Source of the DNA: Diogma glabrata
Lineage: Eukaryota; Arthropoda; Insecta; Diptera; Cylindrotomidae
NCBI GenBank assembly: GCA_963693315.1
Contig: OY856186.1
Location: 134,422,428-134,486,427, forward strand
Direction: 5' to 3'
Length of the DNA: 64,000 nt
Shown: positions 10,939 through 23,109 of the stretch, piece by piece
How the letters are laid out: each line of letters begins with the position of its first letter
Position numbering within the stretch: position 1 is the first letter of the stretch
Notes under the pieces: model-generated
What the model was told of the DNA's origin: nothing
Databases searched by the model: none
Seen by the model: the letters and a program-made list of their open reading frames with translations, nothing else
Position numbers and translations under genes: made by a program

Positions 10939-13556
10939 GAAAAAAGTTATTTCTGCTTTTATTTTTTGAGTACTCTGAATCGGAGTTATGCGCGGTTGAA
11001 TTTTGAGGCTTTTTCACGTAGTTTTTGGTAATGGTGGCAATGTTTTGTGAATAGGTGCCACAAATTTCATCCGACTTACGTATATTTTTGCAAGTAAAAT
11101 AATTGAATAATTGAAATAAGTAAGTTTAAAATTAATAACTTTTCTCTTTTCCGCTAGGCGGCGCGTAAAACCTTGGTTTACTTCAAAGCTCATATCTCAA
11201 AAATTAGGTTTTTTTTTTTTGTTTTTCACAAATTTTAAAGTTAACATATGCAGCTATGAAATTGAGAAATAAAAAGTCAGCAATTCAATATGGATTTTTT
11301 CTTACGATTTTTTAAAGTTTGGTATATGAAAAATTCACATGTGTTTTTTTATTAAGTTAATAATCCTGTACTAAATGTGGATCTAATAAATTAAACATTT
11401 CATATTTTAACACCTGCAATAAATTTGAACCATTTTCTGTGCTGTTAAATGGTTAAAAACTTATTAAAAATTAATTTAAGCTAAGTGGTAAAATAAAGGA
11501 ATTTAAATTATTAAAAGGGTGTGTAAAATGTTTATTCATTTTAAAAAATGTCTATTCAGCCCCTTTTTACTAATAAAAATCTCATTAGAGGCTCATAATT
11601 TTAACATTTAAAATTTCTAATGACGCCCACAAACGGTTTTTGACCAAATTATACTTGCATCCAATCAAAATATATTAAATTGTACCTACCTAATTTTACC
11701 TGATTCTACCTATGTCAAAACTATTTCAAGGGTATATATATATTGATTGGATTGCCTTATAATCAATTATATTCCAAAATATTTAGAAGACATAACGTTT
11801 AGAAAAGATAATAATAGAAATGCCTTTCAAATTGTGCTGTAACTTGTACGGTCTCAAAAATCATCAGCGGACATCAAAAAATGTGAAACTGGTCACACCA
11901 GCTGTTATTCAAAAAGCTGCGACCCTAAATTTTACTTTGCGTGATGACCAGTTTATATGTGAAACATGTCGCACTTATATCTATAAAAATAAGGTGAATT
12001 TAATTATTTTATTAAAATGAATAAAAGTTCATATGCAACTAATATTTTCTATACAGCAGCTTTCATGTTCGGAAACTATCGAAAGTGAAATTATTTCTAT
12101 AAATCAGGATGTTTAGATCTTTAGATCCATCACCAGTTTCGGTTGATACTATATCTCCACCAGTTCCTAGACTACTTAATGACATTTTAGAAGATATTAA
12201 CAATGTTCTTGGAAGGTTAGCCGAATCTCCTATCAAACAAAATCATATTACAACAGGAAGTTATAAAAAAATTGCAAGTGTCACATCGGCAATAAGTCAA
12301 AGAATATTTCAAGTAGATTCAGTTAAATTGTTATCACCAAACGAGGAATGTGAATATACATCATGGCTTATGAACCTTAAAAAAGAGTTTAAAGATGCCA
12401 GCTGTAAATCAAAACAAGTGTTTTTGTTGACAACTCTACCACGTAAATTTTGGTCAAATCAACGTATCCAGGATGAATTTAATGCATCAAGACGACTGGT
12501 AGAATTCGCCATGGATCTGTTGGAAACAGTAGGTCCTTACAGTTGGCCTCAAAGCAAACAAGTGCACAGTTTGTCACAAAATATAGTAAAACAAATTCAA
12601 ACATACTTCTTATCAGAGGAAATTAGTAGAACAATGCCTGGCCTTAAAGATGTTGTTACTATTACAGAAGGATCGACAAAAATTAAGAAATCAAAGCGGT
12701 TGGGGTTATGGACCCTCACCGACATCTACGAAATGTTCTTGGAAGAAAACAAAGAACTCAAGGATTCCACTGTTTTTTACCGGATAACACTACACCCGAT
12801 AAAATAATTGCCAAAATGTTTTCTTTTTCTGATAATCATAAATATTTTAATTTAAAGGCAAAAAAAAATATATAAATTAATTTTTTAATGTATTTATTTA
12901 TAATATTGACTAAATTATAATGTTTATAGGAAAAATATTTTTTTAATGTTTTTATCTAATGTTAGTGTTGGTGATGTTGAAATTATAACAAAATCTTCGA
13001 TCATTGGGATCTCCAATTCTTATTCTGAATAAAAACCTATTTCTCAATCAGAAATACACAAAAAATGGTTCAAATTTATTGCAGGTGTTAAAATACGAAA
13101 TGTTTAATTTATTAGATCCACATTTAGTACAGGATTATTAACTTAATAAAAAAACACATGCGAATTTTTCATAAACCAAACTTTAAAAAATCGTAAGAAA
13201 AAATCCATATTGAATTGCTGACTTTTTATTTCTCAATTTCATAGCTGCATATGTTTACTTTAAAATTTGTGAAAAACAAAAAAAAAAAGCCTACTTTTTG
13301 AGATATGAGCTTTGAAGTAAACCAAGATTTTACGCGCCGCCTAGCGGAAAAGAGAAAAGTTATTAATTTTAAACTTACTTATTTCAATTATTCAATTATT
13401 TTACTTGCAAAAATATACGTAAGTCGGATGAAATTTGTGGCACCTATTCACAACATTGCCACCATTACCAAAAACTACGTGAAAAAGCCTCAAAATTCAA
13501 CCGCGCATAACTCCAATTCAGAGTACACAAAAAATAAAAGCAGAAATAACTTTTTT
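10939..13556. mobile_element. DNA transposon with ~500-bp terminal inverted repeats
   Basis: The left arm 10939-11444 and right arm 13055-13556 are inverted copies at high identity over about 500 bp, from AAAAAGTTATTTCTGC at the outer edge to the AATGGTTCAAATTTATTGC block at the inner edge. Between them lies one spliced, damaged gene (11820-12807). Outer ends may extend a few bases (both sides show GGC near 10925 and 13562). I could not settle the target duplication. Long TIRs plus a gene make this a candidate autonomous-derived element of unidentified superfamily. Confidence 0.7.
11820..12807 (+). pseudogene. Unknown transposon-linked protein, damaged
   Basis: Exon 1 (11820-11993, 58 codons) begins MPFKLCCNLYGLKNHQ and contains cysteine pairs (CC; FICETC) that could bind zinc. 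It ends AAG|GTGAAT. A 63-nt intron (11994-12056) ends TATACAG. Exon 2 starts at 12057 but meets a stop after 19 codons; shifting by one base enters the 232-codon frame from 12109. That frame has LLTTLPRKFWSNQRIQDEF, EEISRTMPGLKDVV, and ends FYRITLHPIK. From memory these blocks resemble an uncharacterised arthropod/cnidarian protein family usually longer at the C terminus, so the gene looks 3'-truncated as well as frameshifted. It is the only gene inside the long-TIR element and may be its transposase or an accessory. Function unknown. Confidence 0.55.
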
Positions 13557-13599
13557 ATTCGCCTATATATTAAAGTGTTACTTTATTACTGTGATTTGC

Positions 13600-14494
13600 G
13601 GCTTTAAAGTATCACTTTTCAACTATTTATTTTGTCGTCATAGCTACGTCCAAAAAAGTAAAAAGCATTTGTATTTGTTTAAATTCTATGAAAAATAAAT
13701 TTTTTTATCAAAGCAACCCGTAAATTCAAAATTTCATTATCCAATTAAAATAGTTGTTATCATTTGTTGTCATAGAATTTGGAAAAAATATTAAATATTT
13801 TTTCAAAGGTTACTTGTTCCACATATTTTTATTTTAAAATTTATGAAAATTTATAATTTTAATTTAGAATAAACAAATTTTCTTAAAATATTTTGCTTGC
13901 GGCGAATAAAAAATAGTACACTGAAAAAAACATGTCCTATTTCCAATCGAAATGCAATTGTCTCAACCTCATCGTGCGGTCACATATGGCGAATCAAACT
14001 ACGAAATTGCTTCAACAGCTCTACAATTATAAATCGATGAAGTTGAGACAATCACACGAAATACTTGTGTGAAAATAAAATATAGTTCAATTAATATCAA
14101 ATACTTAAACTTTAAAATGAAAACTTCATGATATAAGACCAAAGAAAATTTTTTTCAGGGAAATAGTTATTATCTTTATTCAACTACTGTTATATTGGAT
14201 ATAACACTTTATATTTTAAATAAACCTCATTCTGTTGTTAGGAAAATGTTATCGTGTAGTTGTCCCAATCACACTGAAATTGATTGCAAATATTTTTTCT
14301 TTGTATGAATAATAAACTGCCAACTTCGAGATGAGGTTGTCATGAAATTCAATTTTTTTTTCAGTGTATATGATGCACGGACGTAAGCTATTTTGGACTT
14401 AATGTGGGTGCAAATCTCGGCTAGCGCCTCGATTTGCAAACTCCACATCCGTCCAAAATCTTTAGCTTTACGTCCTAGCATCATAATGTACTAT
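13600..14494 (-). repeat. Dispersed repeat interrupted by a TA-MITE
   Basis: Reverse-complement copy of 38612-38870. Shared blocks include AGTACATTATGATGCTAGGA, TCCAAAATAGCTTA, TTATTCGCCGCAAG and ATGTGGAACAAGTTACC (with small changes). The copy here is split by the MITE at 13919-14366 and retains a 29-bp segment near 14415 that the other copy lacks. Confidence 0.7.
13919..14366. mobile_element. Tc1/mariner-type MITE with TA target duplication
   Basis: The element begins CACTGAAAAAAA and ends TTTTTTTTCAGTG, with TA on each side (13917-13918, 14367-14368). The related repeat at 38.7 kb lacks it and reads straight across ATAGTATATGATGC, an exact empty site. Subterminal inverted motifs such as TGTCTCAACCTCAT recur inside. 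It encodes nothing. TA duplication and these termini fit the Tc1/mariner superfamily. Confidence 0.85.
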
Positions 14495-15185
14495 TTTCCT
14501 TTCGTCAATACCAACAAAATATCAAAATTTCAGATTTTTAAAAAATAGTTGTTTTTTTTTCGATGTACGTTTTCAAAATAATAGCCCTACTAACAGTTTT
14601 TCATTTAAAAATTAAAGACTGCTAGGCTGCTAATTTTATTAACTTTAGTAATTTTGATTACTATGTTTTTGATGTTTGTTTGTCTATTTTGCTTATCTGG
14701 CTCAAATCACATGATCATTTTGGGAACGTTATTAAAACTTCTAAAACTACGAAAACTGCTAAAAATGTTCTCAAAAAAGACGTTATTTATATTAAGAGAC
14801 CTGATTTACTTCCATGTAAAGTAAATTTAATTATAAATGTTATTGATGTTTATTCATTTGTCAAATTGTTTGCACAAATATGCTAAAAAATCTTCGTTTT
14901 AATATGTATTTTGCCTCAAAAATATTTTGTGGGTGTATTTGTTATCCTTTTTCAGATAACATTGAAATATATTACCAAAATCATTGGATAATTGAAAAAG
15001 AAACATACTTTATACATATTTGGACGATTTATAAACTTTCCAAAAACGTTCCCGAAAAGGAATATTAAAAATATGGAGGGGCTGAAATCTCACAGCTCTG
15101 AGATATCAAGACTTCAGTCTGGGTTAAGGATTTTGATATAGTTTTCGGCAAAAAACTTTTATGCGGACATGGTTTTTAGTTACAC
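14495..15185. other. No gene seen
   Basis: AT-rich DNA. Open frames of about 60-70 codons at 14680-15068 have biased composition and no recognisable motif. Confidence 0.35.
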
Positions 15186-16310
15186 TCAGCAAACTACTCA
15201 AAAACCTCTCCATTTAGTGTTTCGAGAAAATATTACAAATTCACAAAAATTCATATTTCTTTCAAAATTCCAAAAATATTGTCAAAAATAAATAAAATCA
15301 AACTTTTTCCAAAATCCTAAAAATATTCCAAAAATTATTACAAAATCAAATATTAGTGTTAAACTTTTTCCAAAAATTCTGAAAATATTGCAAAAATTAT
15401 ACAAAATCAAAAATTGAAACTTTTTTCAAAATTCCAAATATTCCAAAAATTAGAATAAAATCAAATATTTAAACTTTTTCTAAATTCTAATAATATTCCA
15501 AAAATTCTTAAAAATTCAAAAATTGAAACTTTTTTCAAAATTCTAAAAATATATATAAAATTAAAAATTTTTTTTTTAAATTCTAAAAACATTCCAAAAA
15601 TTGGAATAAAATTAAATATTTAAACTTTTTCTAAATTCTAATATTATTCCAACATTTCTTAAAAATTCAAAAATTCAAACTTTTTCCAAAACTAAAAATA
15701 TTGCAAAAATTATAACAATATCGAAAATTGAAATTTTTTCCAAAATTACAAAAATTATAATAAAATCAAAAATTTGAAATTTTTTAGAATTCTAAAAATA
15801 TTCCAAAAATTCTTACAAAATCAATAATTGAAACTTTTTCAAAATTCCAAAAATATTCAAAAACTATAACAAATTCAAAAACGTCCATGTCCAATTTCAT
15901 TTTCATTTTCAGCAAACTATTCAAAAACCTTCAATTTAGCGATTCGAGAAAATATTACAAAATTACAAATTCATATTTCTTTCAAAATTCCAAAAATATT
16001 GTCAAAATTATAATAAAATCAAACTTTTTTCAACATTCTAAAAATATTCCAAAAATTATTACAAAATCAAAAATGGAATCCTTTTTCAAAACTCCAAAAA
16101 TTATAAAAAATCAAAAATTTAAAATTTTTCAAAATTCCAAAAATATTCCAAAAATTCTTACAAAATCAAAAATTAAAACTTTTTCCAAAATCCTAAAAAT
16201 ATTGCAAAAATTATTACAAAATCAAAAATACATACTTTTTTCAAAATTCCAAAAATATTTCAAAAACTATAACAAATTCAAAAATTTCCATGTCCAATTT
16301 CAATTTCAAT
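15186..16310. repeat. AT-rich satellite with higher-order structure
   Basis: A degenerate short-period repeat built on TTCCAAAAATATTCCAAAAA, ATTACAAAATCAAAAATTG and AAACTTTTTC, unit roughly 55-60 bp. A larger repeat is superimposed: the block beginning GCAAACTA.TCAAAAACC with TCGAGAAAATATTAC occurs near 15186 and again near 15913, about 725 bp apart. The 166-codon frame at 15887-16387 is the satellite read in one frame and is Lys/Asn/Ile-rich. Confidence 0.75.
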
Positions 16311-16329
16311 TACATTTACGTCATAAAAA

Positions 16330-16870
16330 CAGCTACATTTTTTTTCCCAAAAAATTGGCTAAAAAAATCAATGAAATCGTTTTTTGACACGCTTGACATT
16401 ATTTGTTTGACAAACTTATAATGCCATAATTCTCTATAATAATAATATATTTTCACGTCATACAAATTATTTATTTTATTTTTTTCCAAAAAATTGGGTA
16501 AAAAAATAAATAAATTTTTTTCTTTTGACACACTTGACAACATTTTTTTGACAAACTAATGATGCCATAGTTCTCAATAATAATAATAATAAAATTTCAT
16601 TTCAAACAAAATTTTAATTTAATTTTTTTTCCGAAAAATATGGGTAAAAAAATAAATAAAAAGCTTTCTTTTGACACACTTGACAACATTTTTTTGACAA
16701 ACTTATAATGCAATAATCTAGATTTTGGTCTCACATACCAATCCCGACCATCAAGATTTCTCGAAGTTCAATGTTCCTATTCGTAATCACTTAAAATGAA
16801 CGTTTTTTAAGCAAAAAATATGAAAATTTCCTTGTTTTGACACACTTGGCGATTTTTTTGACCCACTTCC
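16330..16870. repeat. Tandem repeat, ~145-bp units
   Basis: At least three units contain AAAAAATTGGGTAAAAAAAT followed by TTTTGACACACTTGACAA and TTTTTGACAAACT, starting near 16338, 16481 and 16626. A fourth, more diverged unit lies near 16800. The next 120 bp hold a CCGGCCGGCCGGC run (16973-16985) next to AT-rich DNA. Confidence 0.65.
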
Positions 16871-17069
16871 GGTACAGTTATCGAACACAGCGTCCTTTCG
16901 GACCTGTCTCTTGAGTATATACCTATTTTTAGAAAAAAAAATTTTTGAAATCCCTGGTTCCAATCCCTCCAGCCGGCCGGCCGGCAGACAGACATACATT
17001 TTTTTTTTGCTTCTGTTAAAAAGCAATATTACAAAAGAAGTAATAAATTCTGTGCATTGCTCTATCAAA

Positions 17070-18465
17070 CTATTGTCTGTAACATAGATTTAGTGACAAT
17101 ATAAAATAGTTATCATCATTATAGCATTTATTAATTTTCGTCATAAAATAAAAATTGATATTTTTCAGCTTCGTGATTTTGAGTCATCTATGGATCACTT
17201 ATATCTAAAGACTGCTAACAGACATTCAATTTTCTGTTTTTTTTATTCGTTTAAAATCAATTTCCAGCAAAAGCATGTACCACTACATTATAATCCGTTA
17301 CAAATTCATTTTTAAACATCTTAGTTGCTCAAAAAGTCTAAGTTAAAGAATACTAAATGAGTGTCTGTGTCTGCCAGGATCACAAAAAAGTAAGGTCAAA
17401 TTGGTAAACGACTTGTTTTTCTTGACTTGGACATAGAGAACATTAAACTACCTATGATTAAGTTAGTTGCTCAAAGCAAAGTTATTGTTAATAAGTTTCC
17501 GATCAGCACTAGCTGAAAGTTAAACATCCAAAATATATCTTTTTGCACTGTTTATTACTGACTTACTGTGTATTATTATTATTATGTATATTATAAAAAT
17601 TATAAAATTATGTTATTGTAAATGTCAGTCAGTCATTTCTGTTTAATAAAATAAAGCGTATGTACTTGATAAACAATTAGACATTGATCGTCATAGCATA
17701 ATCTAATCAATAATCGTTCAACAAATTTGTAAAGACCCATAAATGCAAATTAAAAACCAATATTTATTTATTATCACAATTGTTTATTCCCACTACAAAA
17801 TATCTTCAATATACACACAAAACTTGCTTGTGACGATTACTAATCGCATAATTTATAAAATTTATTATTTTAAATAATCTAAAATTTCTTTTAAATTGAA
17901 ACTCTTAATAAATTAAATAGATATATCGTTAAAAGTTTAATTCGAACGTTAAAAAAAAATCATAAATTAAATAGTAATTTCTTATAATAAAAAAAGGAAT
18001 TCTTAATTAAATTTATTGATATATTTTATTCCTGCAATTTTTTTATATATCATTTTAAAACTGGCCTGTGTTTTAATTTACATTGCCTTTCAAGTCTAGA
18101 GGGCGAATTGTTAATGTTAAATAAACTTAAAGAACACAAAAAGTTCAACTGGGTAAATCGAATAAATTAATCTTGTAAATTAGATTTATTAAAACTGTAG
18201 TACACAATCAGCGGAACTTGTTGTGATGAATGTTTATTATTATGGGTATAATAAAATAACGATGTTCATAATACAAAAATAACAATGACAAATCCTGTGA
18301 ACGGAAATGTATGGCAATCAATTAAATACAAGTGATAGGAACCAAAGCCTCTACATTAGCTGAGTACGATTGGTAAAAATAATATGCAATTAGAACTACT
18401 TATGACATTTTGGAAATTTCGTTTAGTTTAAAATTAGACATTTTCAAGAAAAACGATTGCTCAAG
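17070..18465. other. No gene seen
   Basis: AT-rich non-coding DNA with no recognisable element ends or long frames. Confidence 0.35.
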
Positions 18466-19226
18466 TTCTTAGGGTTCTGTTTTTTATACGGAACACTATT
18501 GGTGAGAGTACGATGTGTTTTTATATCAAAATCGATTATCTTATAAACTATAAATCTTATAGACCTAAAATTTAGGATGCATATAAAACTAACCAGTCCC
18601 CTGAAGATGACGGATACAAAAATAAATAAAATTGTTTCTGTTTGTTTTGCGGGGCTGTTATGTAAGTTCTTTAAGAAAATATTTTTTTTACCGAGTCATA
18701 GGGTATCATATAAAAGGACTTGAATTCATTATCCTTTAGAAATGTATTTTTGAATTTTTCACTACACATTATTTTGAACAAAATCGAATAATAGCGTTAT
18801 TTCATGTTTTCTTTCCCTACTTAGTGCCGAACCTATCTAATAAAAAAACTTCAAAAATTATTCGAAATATAGAAAAAGTGGTAACTTTTGAACGAAAAAT
18901 ATAATAAAGTGTAAAATACTCATAATCGTATATATTAAAGGGGTGGGAATGAGAAGGGGGCAAAACACCATTTAAAACCCAGTCAAGTGAGATATCAAAT
19001 GGAAGATCACTTATTTAGAATTTTTCGGTGTACAGATTTTATATTATTGTCCAAAAAGTGCAATAAAAAGTAGGTCGGAATTTACGAGAAAAAAATCATT
19101 TTTATGTGCCTATGGTCTGGCAATATATAAAGTCTACAACCAACTTTATTTTAATCATTTCTGCCAGTTTATTCTTCTTCTTTCACGGAACCCGGTGAGC
19201 GAATTTTATTCGCACTTGACTGACTT
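18466..19226 (-). repeat. GGGTTCCGT-family repeat, reverse copy
   Basis: The left border reads TTAGGGTTCTGTTTTTTATA and the right border GCGAATTTTATTCGCACTTG followed by ACTGACTTTTT. These are the reverse complements of the two ends of the larger copy at 22636-25395. This copy is much shorter because it carries fewer of the internal tandem units. Confidence 0.65.
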
Positions 19227-19815
19227 TTTCTATTTGAAAAGTTTTTCATAAATCACAACAAATGATTCTTTCAAACAATTAAGCATATGATCCAATTTTT
19301 GTTCCCATTACATCTGAGAACATTTTAACAAATCAATTCACAAAAAACTTTCTTGTTCAATAATACCAAACGTTTAATTCGAAGATATAATATAAATAGT
19401 ATTGAATTGATTGCGCTTGTCATTTTGTTAGTGATTAAATAAACAATGATTTGTTTATTATATTGATTTAAACATTTATCCTCTAATAACATAGTGCAAA
19501 ATATCAATAATATTAGTGAATTACAAAAAAATAAATAAATTATTGTTAACAACCAATGAAAGAGATACCAACCAGTGTAGATTATTTAGGTTTTTTATTT
19601 GCATAAGTAAATATTTTTTTTATATATTTTAATATCTTACTATGAATATGGACTGAATAATACAATTCAAACAAATGATTTATAACTACTAGAACGATGC
19701 CATGCTATGTTAAAAATGTATACCAAGATTTAATTAAAAATAAACACTAAGTGTAGACATAAGACAAGTTGCTATTTAAAAGGATATCTTGATAAAGTTT
19801 AGTTATATTATATGT
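19227..19815. other. No gene seen
   Basis: AT-rich, no supported feature. Confidence 0.3.
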
Positions 19816-19820
19816 AGTAA

Positions 19821-20240
19821 TGTGTTGTGGCCAAGAATAGTCTCAATTAGTAAGCCAGTAAAGAACATATTGTTTTTAGATTTATTGTGTTTATACTTTA
19901 ATTTTTTAAATACGATCTTGCATATACATAATTTTATATTATATATTTAAATTTTATGTGAAAATAGTTCCATGTTAATAGGTTTTAAGAGACTCTAGAC
20001 CCTAAAGAGACTCTAAAGAAACGTTAGTCTAAATGTTACCTTTAAAGAATAAACATTATAAAATGAAGAAAAGTGTGTTCATGTTTTATTCCAAAAATTG
20101 TGTCAAAGTTATTGTATCAATAACACAATATTGTGTATCGATATATTGTTGTGTTGGTTCTAGTTGGGAGGGAAAAAGGTATGTTTTTTATTGATATTTA
20201 ATGTTTTGGATTTTCAAAATACAGCAAATTGGTGTCAGAA
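19821..20240 (+). mobile_element. Probable LTR followed by primer-binding site
   Basis: At 20227 the sequence TGGTGTCAGAAGTGG resembles the primer-binding site complementary to the 3' end of a tRNA-Leu, as used by many LTR retrotransposons. It follows a short spacer after TACA, a plausible LTR end. Upstream lies AAAGAATAAACATTATAAAA, a plausible polyadenylation region, and a possible LTR start TGTTGTGG near 19821. No gag or pol follows, so the element would be cut soon after its leader. The left border is uncertain. Confidence 0.4.
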
Positions 20241-21580
20241 GTGGCCGTTACCGTAGTGATAATTATTTATGAAAAAAGGAATAGAAATCGAAGTAACGTA
20301 AATGAGCTGAATTAAATATTATTTATTTCATCGTACTTGATTTGAATTATAATAAATAACTACCAACGGGTTATATTTTGTACGTAGATAAGTCGTAAAC
20401 TAAGTAAACCAAAATAATTTTCACCCATTAAACTACGAGATGGAATAGTTTTAGAGCCCATCACAAAAGTAAACAAAAAAAAAGAAGGCAGTCTTGAGGA
20501 CTACCGACAGAAGTGAAAACTTAGAACTATGAAATGGCTGTGTTTTTTTGTATCATCCAATTATTGTAGCATTGCAAATTAAAATTTCAGAATTTTTAAA
20601 CTAAAATCATTAAAATTATTTTGGGTTTCACACCTATCAGTATTCCAAGCAACTTTTATATACATTTTTATATTTAAAACTAGCAGGACCCGGCGTACGT
20701 TGCTACGCCAAAAAAAAGTTTGTGTGCGTACATTTTGTTGAATTAGTAAGAATAATTTCAAAGAGTCGTAATGAGAATAGAAGGAGCCTATTTTAATTTT
20801 TCCATTTGGGAAATATGAATAACAGAGATTCTAGCTGATCAATCCAGATAGTTTGAAAATTGAACGGAAGGTCAACATTTGAAAGTGATTGGTAAAGAGT
20901 TTCAGATAGTTTAAATTAAACACTTGCAACTTTCGCGTTAATCGGCTTAATATGTGTCGCGAAAAATTAGGTGAACGTCAAAACATTCGTTTTTTCGGAT
21001 TTTAAAGTTGTCAATGACTTACTCTGGAACTGTCATACTTGCGATACAAAATAGGCACACCGCACCAAAATTTATTGTTTTATCGTACCATTTCATGTTG
21101 ACTAATTTCATTTATCAATCTATCCAGATTATTTGCTGATCTTAAATAAAGTCAATTTGAATTTTCAAATATAATTTACCAATTATATCCAATGCTCTAC
21201 ATGCGCTCTGTGTATTTTTATTAGTAATGGAGCATGTCACTGAAAGAAAACTTTGAAGAGCAGACTAAATATGCATAGCGCTGATGCTTGATACTAATCG
21301 AAAAACCGGTCTAAGAATGACAGCATTTTTAGTGAAGGTTTTCGTTTTTTGGGTTTTGTCGATTTAAGGTCATCGTCTTATTTCGAAATTTCTGCCAGAG
21401 TTTAAAAAAAAATTGGACAAACATAATAATAAGACTAATTAGTATAATAGTAGTATAATATAAAAATAATAATAAGAATAATATCATTTATAAATGAATC
21501 GGTCATTTCAAAAACCTCTTAAGTCACATTTTTTACCAACATGCTTTTTTTGCAGAAAATGGTTCCTTTAAGTCCTTTAA

Positions 21581-22152
21581 CCTTCGCGTGAACATTATCT
21601 ACCCGGGTAGATATCACGGTTTTTGTAATTCAATAACTTTATGAGTTTTTAACCAATCATCATGCCTGTTCAGCTATGTGACTAATTTTTAAATTGATTT
21701 CGCAAAATTTGAGAAAAAAATATTTTGGACTTCCTTTTAACTTTTTTTTTTGGATTTTTATGGTTTTTTTTACGCAAGAAAACAATATCTACCCGGGTAG
21801 ATATTTTTACCTTCGGTTTTATATGAATATTTTTACTGGGCAATGTTAAAAACAAGTAACTTTATTTTTAAATATATGCTTTTATTGTATGCTTACACAA
21901 AAGCAAAATGATATTATGATATTAATACACGTTTGATATTATTACACGTTTGTTGATATTATGTAAGTTGATAATACGTAAGAAAACAAATATCTACCCG
22001 GGTAGATATTTTTTTTCTTTTTCTTGAAATGTATGCTTACACAAAAGTAAAATAAATACACAGTTACGTTTGTAGATATTATGATTTATGTAATATCTAC
22101 CGGGGTAGATACTGTTCATATCAGTAGCTAAAAATTTCCGTTCACGCGAAGG
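21581..22152. mobile_element. piggyBac-type MITE (TTAA target)
   Basis: The ends are inverted repeats CCTTCGCGTGAAC, bordered by TTAA on both sides (21577-21580, 22153-22156). TTAA duplication with a CC start suggests the piggyBac superfamily; Kolobok is an alternative. The 572-bp interior carries the perfect palindrome ATCTACCCGGGTAGAT at 21597, 21787 and 21992 and a one-mismatch version at 22095. No coding capacity. Confidence 0.75.
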
Positions 22153-22726
22153 TTAAGGGAGATGCGTATTCTGGGTAAAACCACGTAAGTCGATAGCGAT
22201 TGCATTCCTGCATTCCTGCGTAGGACGAAAGGAACCGCAGGTACGGACACATGACACTCGTCCTCTTTTCGAGGATTCGTATTATATATGAATTATATAT
22301 GAATTATATACGTATTATACTATTATATATGAGTTAACTCATAATTAAGAATGATGGACAATATGATTATGTACCATAAAGATATTAAAACATGACAAAT
22401 TAATACATGTAAAATGTTAATAAGATTATTTTTAAGTGTAATTCTCAATAATAAGCAATAAAAAATATGATTACTGCGATTTTTTTGGTTAAACTTTATA
22501 CCACTAACCCTATTTCTTGCTAAAACAACATAAGTCAAGAACTGTTTTTCAGGTTTTTTTCATTATTTCTATTAATAAATTGTAAAGTTTATTCGCTATT
22601 TTAATTTTTCACCACTCAAATACTATATTAAACATAAAAAGTCGGACAAGTGCGAATAAAATTCGATCGCCAAGGGTTCCGTGAATGTAAAAGAACACAA
22701 TATCCAAAATAAATGACATAAAGTTA

Positions 22727-22817
22727 TAATAAATTTATTTTAATAAATGAAACACTTGTTTGTATTCCGCAAATTAAATTACAAACAAGTGTTTCATTTA
22801 TTAAAATAAATTTATTA
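22727..22817. repeat. Perfect 38-bp inverted repeat, 15-nt loop
   Basis: The arms 22727-22764 and 22780-22817 are exact reverse complements (TAATAAATTTATTTTAATAA at the outer edge, ACACTTGTTTGTA at the inner edge). Such a hairpin could be a small inserted palindrome or a secondary structure of the host repeat. Confidence 0.85.
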
Positions 22818-23109
22818 TTAATAATGTTTCGCCAAGTGCCAACAGTAACCTCAATAAATACATAAAGTTATGTTGTAAAGTCTTTATATGGCCAGACTAT
22901 GGACGCATAACAGAATAAATGTTTAATCGTAAACGTCAATCGTAAATGTCAATCACATCTACATTGATCAAAAATGTTACTTGAGGTTAAATCTTATCCA
23001 TAGCTGTTTATGTTAGCTAAAGAAAGATTTAACCAGTATTTTAATGGTCTAAATAGGGAATATTTGTTCTATAAATCAGCGTCGAAATATAGGGTGGTAT
23101 ATATACACT

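Noticed and set aside
15887..16387. 166-codon Lys/Asn/Ile-rich frame
   Set aside because: It follows the short-period satellite unit by unit and is not a protein.
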